Made by a program: the position numbers and the translations under genes. Shown here piece by piece: positions 52,537 through 62,404 of a stretch of 64,000 bases of DNA. Source of the stretch: Actinoplanes sp. KI2 (GTDB taxonomy: Bacteria > Actinomycetota > Actinomycetes > Mycobacteriales > Micromonosporaceae); contig NZ_JAOSZE010000005.1 of NCBI RefSeq assembly GCF_025630775.1, positions 62,001 through 126,000 on the forward strand. The letters are read 5' to 3'. Under the pieces are notes generated by a model. The model worked only from the letters and a program-made list of their open reading frames with translations, was not told where the DNA came from and did no database searches. Position 1 is the stretch's first letter; the number at the start of each line of letters is the position of its first letter.

Positions 52537-52953
52537 TCAATCGAAGGGGTTGACCAGCGGGACGCCGGTTCGAGCGACGTCAGCGACGTTACCGGTGACC
52601 AACGTCAGCCGGTGAACACTTGCCGTCGCGGCCATCAGGCCATCGATGACCGGCGGCGGCTCATTCGTGGCGCTCATCCGGCCCCACTCCTCGGCGACCT
52701 GCACTGTCACGGGTAAAAGGCGTTCCCGGTACGCGGCCGTCAGCCCGGAAAGCCAGCGTTCCAAGACGTCGGCCTGCTTGGGGTCACGTGGCCGAAGCCG
52801 GCCGATGCCGCGCCTGATCTCGCCGATGACCAACGTGCTGAGATAGACATCGGCGTGGGAGTGGTCGGCGTGCCACTTCGCGACGCGGGGGTGTGGCGCG
52901 GTCTTGCGGAGCTCGGAGACGACATTCGTATCAAGTAGGTACGCCACGGTCAT
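52537..52953 (-). CDS. vapC: PIN-domain toxin, VapC type
   Basis: A 138-residue PIN-domain RNase. Acidic residues: Asp8 (LLDTNVVSEL), Glu45 (VIGEIRRG), Asp104 (VIDGLMAATA) and the C-terminal Asn122/Asp125 (TGNVAD). It should cleave a tRNA, rRNA or initiator-tRNA stem. Its ATG overlaps the antitoxin stop by four bases, the standard order antitoxin-toxin. Confidence 0.92.
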   Translation of the reverse strand: MTVAYLLDTNVVSELRKTAPHPRVAKWHADHSHADVYLSTLVIGEIRRGIGRLRPRDPKQADVLERWLSGLTAAYRERLLPVTVQVAEEWGRMSATNEPPPVIDGLMAATASVHRLTLVTGNVADVARTGVPLVNPFD

Positions 52954-53207
52954 CCGGCCAGATCGATGTCACGTGGTTGCTCACGCGGACGGTCGATCTC
53001 GGCATCGAGGTCGACATCATCGAGGGTGTCGACACGCAGGTACTCCATCAGGCCGACCTGCTCGCCTCGGAGCCGTCGGTATTCCGCGATGTCGATGACC
53101 ACGGCGACCTCCGCGCCGTGCTTCGTGACAATCTGCGGCTCACCCGCCTCCGCAGCGCGCAGCACCTCGCTGAAGCGTTGCTTGGCTTCTTGCATCTGCC
53201 ACCGCAC
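52950..53207 (-). CDS. Phd/YefM-type antitoxin
   Basis: An 85-residue antitoxin. The N-terminal dimerisation and DNA-binding domain is QEAKQRFSEVLRAAEAG and IVTKHGAEVAVVIDIAEYR; the acidic C-terminal tail (LDDVDLDAEIDRPRE) would wrap the toxin. GTG at 53207 is preferred: GGAGG lies eight bases before it and the family begins at R/QWQxQEAK. An ATG at 53222 sits almost on the operator and would need leaderless translation. Confidence 0.88.
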   Translation of the reverse strand: MRWQMQEAKQRFSEVLRAAEAGEPQIVTKHGAEVAVVIDIAEYRRLRGEQVGLMEYLRVDTLDDVDLDAEIDRPREQPRDIDLAG

Positions 53208-53223
53208 GGGGAACACCTCCATG

Positions 53224-53238
53224 TCTAGACAGTCTAGA
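53224..53238. promoter_or_regulatory. palindromic operator of the toxin-antitoxin module
   Basis: TCTAGAC and GTCTAGA flank a single base, a perfect 15-base palindrome just upstream of the antitoxin. It is a natural site for autorepression by the toxin-antitoxin complex. Confidence 0.7.
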
Positions 53239-53337
53239 CTTTAGCCTACCGGGCGGCTTGCACCCACCTTTCTTCACGAGGCCCGTGGCGGAGTGACGCA
53301 AGCAGTCCGAGCAAACGTCCGGCTGCCCGGTTCGTGG

Positions 53338-53526
53338 CTGTTCCCGGGCGGCGTGGGCACCACGCACGGCGACAAGGAGAACTTCGCGGCCCTGATCGAC
53401 GACGTCGAGCGCAAACTCTTCGACCGCCTCCCGGACGACACCTGGTTCTACCCGGGCCACGGCAAGGACTCGACGCTCGGCGCCGAGCGCCCCCACCTGC
53501 CGGAGTGGCGAGCCCGCGGCTGGTGA
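53338..53526 (+). pseudogene. truncated copy of MBL hydrolase 3' end
   Basis: This 189-base segment matches 52206-52394 without gaps and with six differences by my count. It encodes the last 62 residues (LFPGGVGTTHGDKENF to the WRARGW end) and lacks the metal motif. Similarity goes on for some 50 bases past the stop. A frame opens at 53293 but the added N-terminus is unrelated. Treated as a gene fragment. Confidence 0.85.
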
Positions 53527-53601
53527 CCGGCCGGTCACCCTGCCCACCCAACCAGCGGCCAGGTGACCACTCAAGCGGGCACTGGCGGGGATGCTGCCCG
53601 C

Positions 53602-54102
53602 TCAGAAATGCCGGTTGATTCCGTACGGCGTCAGCCGCTCGTCCCACCCGCTGAACAGGTTGGTCATCCCGCGCACGGTCTGGAACCCAGCCCCCGCCGG
53701 AATCTGCACCGGCGTCTGGGTGCCGACCGCTAGTCCGTCGCTCGCCGTCGTGAAGACCAGAAAGCCGCTGCGGCGACGGCCGTCCAGATCGGTGATCCGG
53801 CCGAGCTCCCGGGACCACCGCGGCCCCGTCCGCTCCACCAGTAGGAGACGATCGGCGGTCAGGACCAGCAATGCGATCTCCTGCCGGAAACTCGCCGGCA
53901 GGTACCCCAGGTCGGTGCCACGGCGGGCCTGACCCGGCTCGCCGTGATGGAACAACCGTACGTCCGGCAGGACCGCGACCGGCCCCACCGTGACGTACCG
54001 GGCGTCGGCCGGCACGATTGCGGCCACCAGGTCGGCGCGCGCCATCTCGGACACCGCGCCCATCTGACCGAAGAATCGTCGCAACGTGTCAGCCAGGCCC
54101 AT
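53602..54102 (-). CDS. hypothetical protein
   Basis: A 166-residue protein I do not recognise. It is soluble, with no signal peptide; the centre (FRQEIALLVLTADRLLLVER then DLDGRRRSGFLVF) has strand-rich, PH-like spacing. ATG at 54102. It is followed on the same strand by the duplicated MBL fragment's opposite side, and preceded by a small membrane protein gene. Function unknown. Confidence 0.6.
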   Translation of the reverse strand: MGLADTLRRFFGQMGAVSEMARADLVAAIVPADARYVTVGPVAVLPDVRLFHHGEPGQARRGTDLGYLPASFRQEIALLVLTADRLLLVERTGPRWSRELGRITDLDGRRRSGFLVFTTASDGLAVGTQTPVQIPAGAGFQTVRGMTNLFSGWDERLTPYGINRHF

Positions 54103-54166
54103 CTACTTCTCGCTGCCTTTCCGATGAGCGGACGGTCTTTCCGATGAGCGGATGGTTCGGCGTCGA

Positions 54167-54457
54167 TCAGATATTCGACGAGAACGCGGCGAAGGTAGCG
54201 GCGGCGCACAGTGCAGTGACCGGGATACCCCACCATCGGGCGCGGGGCACGAGGAACCACCACGCGACCATGGGAGCGACGACGAGCGCCGCCATCAGCA
54301 AGCCGAACGTCACGGCGCCGGGCGTTGACCTGTGTCCCCCCGGCCACGGGTGGATCTGCCACATCATCGCGAGGTAGCCGCCGAAGGCGAAAAGCGCCCC
54401 GAGGTACGCGAGCACCAGCGCGACCACCACCCGGACGACCAGCACGCCTGTCAACAC
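54167..54457 (-). CDS. small hypothetical membrane protein
   Basis: About 96 residues with three hydrophobic segments (VVRVVVALVLAYLGALFAFG, FGLLMAALVVAPMVAWWFLV and a C-terminal one). GTG at 54457 was chosen since GAGGA lies ten bases upstream and earlier starts overlap the chemoreceptor gene; the exact start is uncertain. No family assigned. Confidence 0.5.
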   Translation of the reverse strand: MLTGVLVVRVVVALVLAYLGALFAFGGYLAMMWQIHPWPGGHRSTPGAVTFGLLMAALVVAPMVAWWFLVPRARWWGIPVTALCAAATFAAFSSNI

Positions 54458-54506
54458 CTTCCGAAGATCCTCGTACGGGCCGAGGCTGATGACGCCGCCT
54501 CGGGAA

Positions 54507-56093
54507 TCAGTCGAGGCGGAACTCCCGGACGAGGTTGCGCAACTGCCCCGCAAGCCGGGCCAGATCGGTCGCCGCGTTCTGGGTCTCGCCCGCACCGACC
54601 CGGGTCAGCGAGGCGTCCTGCATCACGGCCTGGAGCTCGCTGGAGATCCCGTCGACCGCCGTGACGGCGCGGGACACGCTGTCGGTGATGTCGATCGTGG
54701 CGCGGCCCTGGTCGTCGACCGCGACGCCGATGACGTCCTGGGTGCCGTTGATGTCACCGACGATGCGGGTCACCTCGGCCGTGGCACGGCGCATCGCCTG
54801 CGAGTCGTGCTGGATCGCCTCGATCCGCCGGGAGATGTCCTCGGTCGCCGCGGCGGTCTCCCGGGCCAGGTCCTTGACCTCCCCGGCGACCACCGCGAAG
54901 CCCTTGCCGTAGTCCCCGGCCCGGGCGGCCTCGATGGTGGCGTTGAGGGCCAGCAGGTTGGTCTGCTCGGCGATCGAGTTGATCAGCTTCACCACGTCGC
55001 CGATCTCGGCGCTCGAGGTGTCCAGCTGCTCGGCGAGCCGGCCGGAGGTCGCCGCGGCCGCCGCCGCGTCGGCGGTGATCCGCCGGGCGTCGGTGGTACG
55101 CGCGGCGATCTCGTCGATCGAGGAGCTGATCCGGCCGATGCCGCCGGCGGCCGAGCCGACCACGTCGTGCACCGTCCCGGCCGCCGCGGCCAGCGTGTCG
55201 GTCCGGGCCACGGTCGCCTGGGCGCCGTCGGTCAGGCTTGCGCTGGTCGCGTGCAACTCCTCGGAGGCGCTGCTGAGGGTCGCGGCGGCCTCGTCGAGAT
55301 CGAGGAACGCCGAGCGGACGTTCTCCGACGCGCGGCTCATCGCGATGGTCAGCTCGGTCAGCTCGTCCGAGCCGGTGATCCGGGGGTGCACCGACAGGTC
55401 CTTCTCGGCGATGGCGTTCGCCACCCGCAGGCAGTCCGCCAGCCGGCGGCTGATGTGCCGGGCCAGCAGCATCGCGGGGCCGAGCAGCAGGACCGCGGCC
55501 AGCGCGCTGGCGACGATCGTCAGGTTGCGGGCGGAGCGCTGGACGGAGTCGGCGTCGGCGCTCGCCTGCTGCGACTCGGCCGCGATGGCCTTCTCGACCG
55601 GGCGGAGCGCGCTGATCAGCGTGTCGGAGGCCTTCTGGAACTGGGGCAGCGCCGCCCGCGCCCGGTCCTGCGACGGGTCGGTGACGCCGAGGTTCGCGAG
55701 GCTCACCAGGCGCTGGCTGAGCGTGATCAGCGTCTCGACCTTGTCGTCCAGGCCCTCGGCCGCAGCGCGCACGGACGACGGGGCCGAGTCGGCGTGCAGC
55801 GCCTCGATGCTGTCGCGCAGCGTCGCGGCGTCGCCGCCGAGCCCGTCGAGGGCTGCCCGGCGCTGGTCGGCGGTGCGCGCGACCATGGCCGCGAGCACGT
55901 CGCCACGGAGAACGGCCTGCGCGGCGGCGACCGCCTTGTCGGCGCGTTCCGCGTCGGTGGCGCGGACCAGCCGCTCCTGCGCCTGCTGCTGCCGCGCCGC
56001 GGCGAGCAGCCCGATCCCGCCCACCGCGAGAACGAGCACCAGGCCGGCGATGGCCAACGCGCCGATCTTGCGCCCCAGGCTCAACCGTGGCAT
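54507..56093 (-). CDS. methyl-accepting chemotaxis protein
   Basis: A 528-residue chemoreceptor. TM1 about residues 10-32, helical outer sensor domain 33-190, TM2 about 191-212, HAMP about 213-265, then the signalling domain with the tip [18 protein letters not shown] near residue 372 and [19 protein letters not shown]. It signals to CheA/CheW. It is divergent from a periplasmic-type binding protein gene. Chemotaxis genes in this kind of genome suggest motile spores. Confidence 0.92.
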   Translation of the reverse strand: MPRLSLGRKIGALAIAGLVLVLAVGGIGLLAAARQQQAQERLVRATDAERADKAVAAAQAVLRGDVLAAMVARTADQRRAALDGLGGDAATLRDSIEALHADSAPSSVRAAAEGLDDKVETLITLSQRLVSLANLGVTDPSQDRARAALPQFQKASDTLISALRPVEKAIAAESQQASADADSVQRSARNLTIVASALAAVLLLGPAMLLARHISRRLADCLRVANAIAEKDLSVHPRITGSDELTELTIAMSRASENVRSAFLDLDEAAATLSSASEELHATSASLTDGAQATVARTDTLAAAAGTVHDVVGSAAGGIGRISSSIDEIAARTTDARRITADAAAAAATSGRLAEQLDTSSAEIGDVVKLINSIAEQTNLLALNATIEAARAGDYGKGFAVVAGEVKDLARETAAATEDISRRIEAIQHDSQAMRRATAEVTRIVGDINGTQDVIGVAVDDQGRATIDITDSVSRAVTAVDGISSELQAVMQDASLTRVGAGETQNAATDLARLAGQLRNLVREFRLD

Positions 56094-56224
56094 GAGATCC
56101 CCCCTGTGTTCATCCCCCTTCGCATCGGTGAGTGCGAGGACTAGTTGAGGATTGAAATTCCCTCATTTTCATGACGTGGCCGTCGATTGAACGGACGCTC
56201 CACCAGGCTCGGGAAGGAAGAGAC

Positions 56225-57085
56225 GTGCTCGCCAAGCCAGCCCTCGCGACGTTCGCCGTCGTGGCTGCCGTCGTTGTCGGCAGCGCCACCCTCACCTATG
56301 CCGCCCCGACCGGAGCGGACTCCGCCGCCGCGGCCGTGCCGGCCGACGTGCGCCAGGCCGGGACTCTCGTCGTGGCTGCGGAGTTCGGCTACCCGCCCTT
56401 CGAGGACTACGATGACCAGAAGAAGCCCGTGGGCGTCGACGTCGACCTGGCCACCGCGATCGCCGAACGGCTGCAGCTGCGCCTGGACTTCCGCGACGTC
56501 CCCTGGGACGACCTGATCCCCAACGTCACCGGGCGCAAGGCCGACGCGATCATGTCGGCGATGACCGACAACGCGGAGCGGCAGAAGCAGCTCACCTACG
56601 TCGACTACCTGGTCGAGGGCTCGCAGGTCGTGGTCGCCGGCGGTAACCCGCGCAACATCAGTGGCATCGACGGCATCTGCGGTCGCCGTGTCGCCCTCCA
56701 GGCCGACACCACCCAGGACGACCTGGCGCAGGCCCAAGCCGCCCTGTGCGCCGCCGCCGGGCGGAAGAAGCCGACCATCTTGCGGCTCGGGTCGGACGAG
56801 ACGTACCCGATGCTGAAGGCAGGCAAGATCGACGCGGTCGTCGACGGCTACACCAGCGCCGCCTCCCAGATCAAGGACGGCGGGGGCGCCTTCGCCCTGG
56901 CCGGGGTCCAGGTGGAGGCCAGCCCCATGGGCATCGGCATCTCCCGGGACCGCACCGACCTGCGCCACGCCGTGCAACTCGCGCTGCGCGAGATCATCGC
57001 CGACGGCACGTACGTGAAGATCCTCGACAAGTGGGGTCTGAAGGCCGAGGCGCTGACCACCGCGGCCATCGACGGCGGCGTCTAG
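56225..57085 (+). CDS. amino-acid-type substrate-binding protein, orphan
   Basis: A 286-residue family 3 solute-binding protein. A signal-anchor helix spans about residues 5-25 and the mature domain begins near residue 45. GTLVVAAEFGYPPFEDYDD and VGVDVDLATAIAERLQL are typical of the polar amino-acid group; DAIMSAMTDNAERQKQ follows. GTG at 56225 with GGAAGGAAG upstream. No permease or ATPase gene is next to it, so it may serve an unlinked transporter or the adjacent chemoreceptor. Confidence 0.87.
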   Translation: MLAKPALATFAVVAAVVVGSATLTYAAPTGADSAAAAVPADVRQAGTLVVAAEFGYPPFEDYDDQKKPVGVDVDLATAIAERLQLRLDFRDVPWDDLIPNVTGRKADAIMSAMTDNAERQKQLTYVDYLVEGSQVVVAGGNPRNISGIDGICGRRVALQADTTQDDLAQAQAALCAAAGRKKPTILRLGSDETYPMLKAGKIDAVVDGYTSAASQIKDGGGAFALAGVQVEASPMGIGISRDRTDLRHAVQLALREIIADGTYVKILDKWGLKAEALTTAAIDGGV

Positions 57086-57103
57086 CGCCGCCCGCCCCCG
57101 GCC

Positions 57104-57424
57104 CTACTCGCCGGCCGGGGGCTGCGCCGCCACGAACGCGGCATCCTTGTCGATCTTGCCAAGCTTCGCCGCGCCGCCGGGCGAACCGAGATCCTCGAAG
57201 AACTCGTAGTTCGCGTTCGTGTAGTCCTTCCACTGTTCCGGGACGTCGTCCTCGTAGAAGATCGCCTCGACCGGGCAGACCGGCTCGCACGCGCCGCAGT
57301 CGACACACTCGTCCGGGTGGATGTAGAGCATCCGGTTGCCCTCGTAGATGCAGTCGACGGGGCACTCCTCGACGCACGCCCGGTCGAGCACATCGACACA
57401 GGGCTCGGCGATGATGTAGGTCAT
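57104..57424 (-). CDS. fdxA: 7Fe ferredoxin
   Basis: A 106-residue ferredoxin. Clusters: Cys9, Cys17, Cys21, Cys25 and the second motif Cys40, Cys43, Cys46, Cys50, giving one [3Fe-4S] and one [4Fe-4S] in the usual exchange. The acidic C-terminal part is typical of the actinobacterial FdxA. ATG at 57424. Confidence 0.93.
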   Translation of the reverse strand: MTYIIAEPCVDVLDRACVEECPVDCIYEGNRMLYIHPDECVDCGACEPVCPVEAIFYEDDVPEQWKDYTNANYEFFEDLGSPGGAAKLGKIDKDAAFVAAQPPAGE

Positions 57425-57468
57425 TCAAGCAATGTAGAACAGGCCCTCAGCCCCGCCGCCAACCGGCC

Positions 57469-58083
57469 TCACAGAGCGGCTATCACCTGCGCCGACTCGA
57501 CCGGGATCGAGAACATCGGATAGTCGTACGCGATCGCGTTGTCGTGCTCCTCGGGCGAGGTCGCCGCCGTGCAGTCGGTCAGCGTGATCACCCGATAGCC
57601 GTTCTCGTACGCGCTGCGCATCGTCGACTCCACGCAGCAGTTCGTCAGGAACCCGCCCAGGATCACCGTCTCGATGCCCCGGCTGCGCAGGATGAAGTCG
57701 AGGTTGGTGCTCGCGAACGTGTCGAGGCCGCGTTTGCCCTCGATCACGATGTCCCCCGCCGCCGGGGTCAGCCGGTCGACGATCGCCGCGCCCCACGTCC
57801 CCTTCACGAAGGCGTTCCCGTCGACAACACCTTTCAAGATGCCGTACGGGTGCCGCGACAGCTCGCCGTAGCCCGGCGCGAACGTGATCGGCGCATGCAT
57901 GATCGTCACGCCGGCCCGGCGGGCGGCCTCGACCAGCGCCACGGTCTTGTCCAGCATCCCGGTCTTGTCCATGACCGGCGCCACCGCGCCGTGCAGCACG
58001 CCGCCGTCGGTGGTGAACTCGTTCTGGTACTCGATCAGCACGACCGCGGTCTTCGCCGGGTCCAGTTGCAGCGTCTCCGACAT
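57469..58083 (-). CDS. cysteine hydrolase, isochorismatase family
   Basis: A 204-residue hydrolase. Active-site Cys in GGFLTNCCVESTMRSAYENG near residue 147, Lys in VIEGKRGLDTF. The usual ID-x-Q-N-D-F is IEYQNEF, so the first catalytic acid is Glu, a known subgroup. Substrate unknown; amide or N-carbamoyl types are possible. The upstream leader (58084-58130) has a short direct repeat around AAGCAAGCACGCC. Confidence 0.86.
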   Translation of the reverse strand: MSETLQLDPAKTAVVLIEYQNEFTTDGGVLHGAVAPVMDKTGMLDKTVALVEAARRAGVTIMHAPITFAPGYGELSRHPYGILKGVVDGNAFVKGTWGAAIVDRLTPAAGDIVIEGKRGLDTFASTNLDFILRSRGIETVILGGFLTNCCVESTMRSAYENGYRVITLTDCTAATSPEEHDNAIAYDYPMFSIPVESAQVIAAL

Positions 58084-58195
58084 ACCCAACCTCCTGTGGC
58101 CCTGGTCACCGTTCTCCAAAGCAAGCACGCCAGATCCTCCGAAGCAAGCACGCCCCTGGCTACGCTGGCAGGAAAGAGGCATCGGAGGTAATTCG

Positions 58196-58819
58196 GTGAA
58201 CCTGCGACACGACCCGATGCGCTGGGGCCAGCCCCCGCACCACTCCCCCGAGCCCTGGCCGCCATCCCACCCCGGCGCCGGTCCCGCGCTGCCCGGCTGG
58301 CTCGAGGAGCGCCTCTTCGACCAGCGGATCGTCATGGTGCGCGGCCCGCTCACCAACGAGGCCGCCACCGGCATCGCCGCCGCCCTGCTCACCCTCGACA
58401 CGGCCGGTCCCGCCCCGGTCCAGCTGCACGTGGCCAGCGACGGCGGCGAGCTCGGCGCCGCGCTCGCCGTGATCGATGTGATCGACGCGATGACCGCGCC
58501 GGTGCACGCGCTGGTCACCGCCCAGGCCGGCGGCGCCGTGGTGGCCGTGCTCGCGGCCGCCGACAAGCGCGCCGCCTACCGGCACGCCCGGTTCAAGCTC
58601 ACCGAGCCCCGCGCGGCCGGGGTGACCGGCACCGCCGACGAGGTGACCCGCGCCGCCGGGCAGCACCTGCGCGAGCTGGAAGAGGTGGTGCTGCGGCTGG
58701 TCGAGGTCACCGGGCAGACCCGCAGCCGGATCGAGGACGACCTGCAGGCGGGCCGCTCCCTCACCGCGCAAGAGGCGGTGGAGTACGGCCTGATCGACGA
58801 GATCGTCGGGAAGGCATGA
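58196..58819 (+). CDS. ClpP-like protein lacking catalytic residues
   Basis: A 207-residue protein with the ClpP fold. Aligning on HVASDGG (ClpP: INSPGG), TAQAGGAVVAVLAAADKR and FKLTEPR, the catalytic Ser of the Q-A-A-S-M motif is Gly and the catalytic His of M-I-H-Q-P is Thr. The C-terminal LTAQEAVEYGLIDEIV is retained. It is probably a pseudoenzyme, perhaps a structural subunit with ClpP. GTG at 58196 with GGAGGT upstream. The N-terminal 35 residues are Pro/His-rich. Confidence 0.85.
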   Translation: MNLRHDPMRWGQPPHHSPEPWPPSHPGAGPALPGWLEERLFDQRIVMVRGPLTNEAATGIAAALLTLDTAGPAPVQLHVASDGGELGAALAVIDVIDAMTAPVHALVTAQAGGAVVAVLAAADKRAAYRHARFKLTEPRAAGVTGTADEVTRAAGQHLRELEEVVLRLVEVTGQTRSRIEDDLQAGRSLTAQEAVEYGLIDEIVGKA

Positions 58820-58847
58820 AAAAAGGGGCCCCGCGGGGCCCCTTTTT
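58819..58847. terminator. bidirectional intrinsic terminator
   Basis: GGGGCCCC (58825-58832) and its copy at 58835-58842 form a perfect stem with a two-base gap, flanked by AAAAAA and TTTTT. It serves the convergent ClpP-like gene and uL11 gene. Confidence 0.9.
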
Positions 58848-58858
58848 CACCGAAAAGC

Positions 58859-59281
58859 TCAGGCGACCTTGACGCCCATCGAGCGCGCGGTGCCGGCGAC
58901 GACCTTGATCGCCGCGTCGAGGTCGTTCGCGTTGAGGTCGGGGAGCTTGCGCTCCGCGATCTCCTTGATCTGCTGCGCGCTGAGCGTGCCGACGGTCTGC
59001 GTCAACGGGTTCGACGCGCCGGACTGGATGCCCAGGGCCTTGCGGATCAGGAAGCTGGTCGGCGGGGTCTTGTAGGCCAGCGTGTGGCTGCGGTCCTCGT
59101 AGACCGACACGATCACCGGGATGATCTCGCCACGGTTCTTCGCCGTCGCCTCGTCGTACTCCACCTTCACGGCACGCATGTTGGCCCCGGTCGGACCAAG
59201 CATCTTGCCGAGGTCGACCATCGCGGCGTTACCCGCCTCAAGCGCGAGGGTTACCTCATGGGTCTTCTTCTTGGGCGGCAT
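58859..59281 (-). CDS. divergent ribosomal protein uL11 paralogue
   Basis: A 140-residue L11-family protein. The C-terminal domain is well kept (VYEDRSHTLAYKTPPTSFLI, LPDLNANDLDAAIKVVAGTA), but the N-terminal segment usually P-A-P-P-V-G-P-A-L-G reads AMVDLGKMLG, so the prolines that contact 23S rRNA, EF-G and thiostrepton are gone. It lacks the usual neighbours secE, nusG and rplA. It is likely a second copy; AAAGGAG precedes the ATG. Confidence 0.85.
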   Translation of the reverse strand: MPPKKKTHEVTLALEAGNAAMVDLGKMLGPTGANMRAVKVEYDEATAKNRGEIIPVIVSVYEDRSHTLAYKTPPTSFLIRKALGIQSGASNPLTQTVGTLSAQQIKEIAERKLPDLNANDLDAAIKVVAGTARSMGVKVA

Positions 59282-59446
59282 TGCGTAGGGCTCCTTTAGG
59301 TGAGCTGCACGGGCCGTAAGACGCAGCTCGCCAGCTAGAAATCAACACACGACAACCCCGGGACCTTACTACCGCGTCGCCGGACGGGTCAAAACGGGGG
59401 TCCCGGGTTCCACCGGCAAGTGTAGCGCGACGCTCGGGCGCACCCG

Positions 59447-60256
59447 TCAGTAGGTGTCACAGAAGCAGGACTTCATCAGCGAGCGCACCGTGTTCACGTA
59501 GTCGGCGGACGGCAACTTCTTGCTGGCGGCCGCCGCATCGACGGTGCCGGACCCGACGTGGTAGGCCGCGATCACGGCGTTGAGCAGGCACCACGATGTG
59601 GTCGAGGAGCACTTCGACGTACTCAAGCTGTAGTTGTCGCTCTTGAAGTAATGATCGCCCATCCACTTGGTCAGCCAGGCCAGGTAGTTGGCGCCGAGGA
59701 TCGCGTTCTGCTTGTAGTCCCTGACGTCGTAGGACTGCTCGAACCGCGTGTTGATCATGTCGACCGTGCCCGGCATCAGCTGCATCAGGCCGAACCCGCC
59801 GTCGCAGTTCACGATGTTGGACTGCCAGCCGCTCTCGTTCCACGCCACGCTGCGCACCAGGTCGGACGACACGGTCAGGGTCGGCGCGCTCGTCGGCCAG
59901 TAGTGCTTGGCGGCCGCCGCGTTCAGCGCCGCCTTGGCCGACTTCTTCGAGACCGCCTTGCCATCGTAGTGGTAGCAGTCGGCGTGCTGGAAGTTGTTCA
60001 CCGGCCCGGTGGGCGTCGGCTTGGTCGTCGCCTTCGTCTTCGGCTTCGCCGACGTCTTGGACGGGCTCGGCGACGGCGTCGGCGACTCGGCGGCCAGATC
60101 GTCGACCGTCGGCTCCGCCGACGGCGGCTCGGTGTCCCAGACCGGGCCGGAGTTCGGCTGCGTGGCCGCCGCGTTCTTGTCGTGGCCGGTCAGCCCGCAC
60201 CCCGCCGCAACGACCAGCGCGACCGCCGCCGCCAGCACCTTCGCTCGAAGACCCAT
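59447..60256 (-). CDS. lytic transglycosylase lipoprotein
   Basis: A 269-residue protein. Lipobox VVAAGC with Cys20, a Pro/Thr/Lys-rich linker (about 45-85), then an SLT domain: catalytic Glu in SVAWNESGWQSN, GGFGLMQLMPGTVD, and AAYHVGSG. It cuts glycan strands of peptidoglycan. A hairpin precedes its ribosome site (GGGGAGG). Confidence 0.88.
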   Translation of the reverse strand: MGLRAKVLAAAVALVVAAGCGLTGHDKNAAATQPNSGPVWDTEPPSAEPTVDDLAAESPTPSPSPSKTSAKPKTKATTKPTPTGPVNNFQHADCYHYDGKAVSKKSAKAALNAAAAKHYWPTSAPTLTVSSDLVRSVAWNESGWQSNIVNCDGGFGLMQLMPGTVDMINTRFEQSYDVRDYKQNAILGANYLAWLTKWMGDHYFKSDNYSLSTSKCSSTTSWCLLNAVIAAYHVGSGTVDAAAASKKLPSADYVNTVRSLMKSCFCDTY

Positions 60257-60274
60257 CGACGAAATACCTCCCCG

Positions 60275-60300
60275 TTAGACGCCGGAGGCGAAATCTAACA
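60275..60300 (-). promoter_or_regulatory. hairpin before transglycosylase ribosome site
   Basis: GTTAGA and TCTAAC form the outer stem with an inner CGCC/GGCG pair. It ends next to GGGGAGG on the minus strand and may be an operator or mRNA element. Confidence 0.5.
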
Positions 60301-60404
60301 GGCTTCGCACAGTGTTCGCCGCCCGGCAAAACGGACAAAGGGCTCATCGTTCGTCGATTGACCCCGCACCCGCGACAGCAACCGAGACCGGCGACAATGG
60401 GAGC

Positions 60405-62270
<1,866 letters not shown>

Positions 62271-62404
62271 AAACATTCAGAGGTACGCCCGGCGGGCTCC
62301 CCAACCGCATCGAGGCCGTACCCGATTCACCTCGCGAGCTCTCCCGGTGGTCGCGCCTTTGCCGCGACCGCCGGGCTGAGCTGCCCACTCAAGCTTTCCA
62401 ACCC

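Noticed and set aside
53293..53526. Intact small gene with MBL C-terminus
   Set aside because: Lacks the metal motif and its extra N-terminus is unrelated sequence; read as a duplicated fragment.
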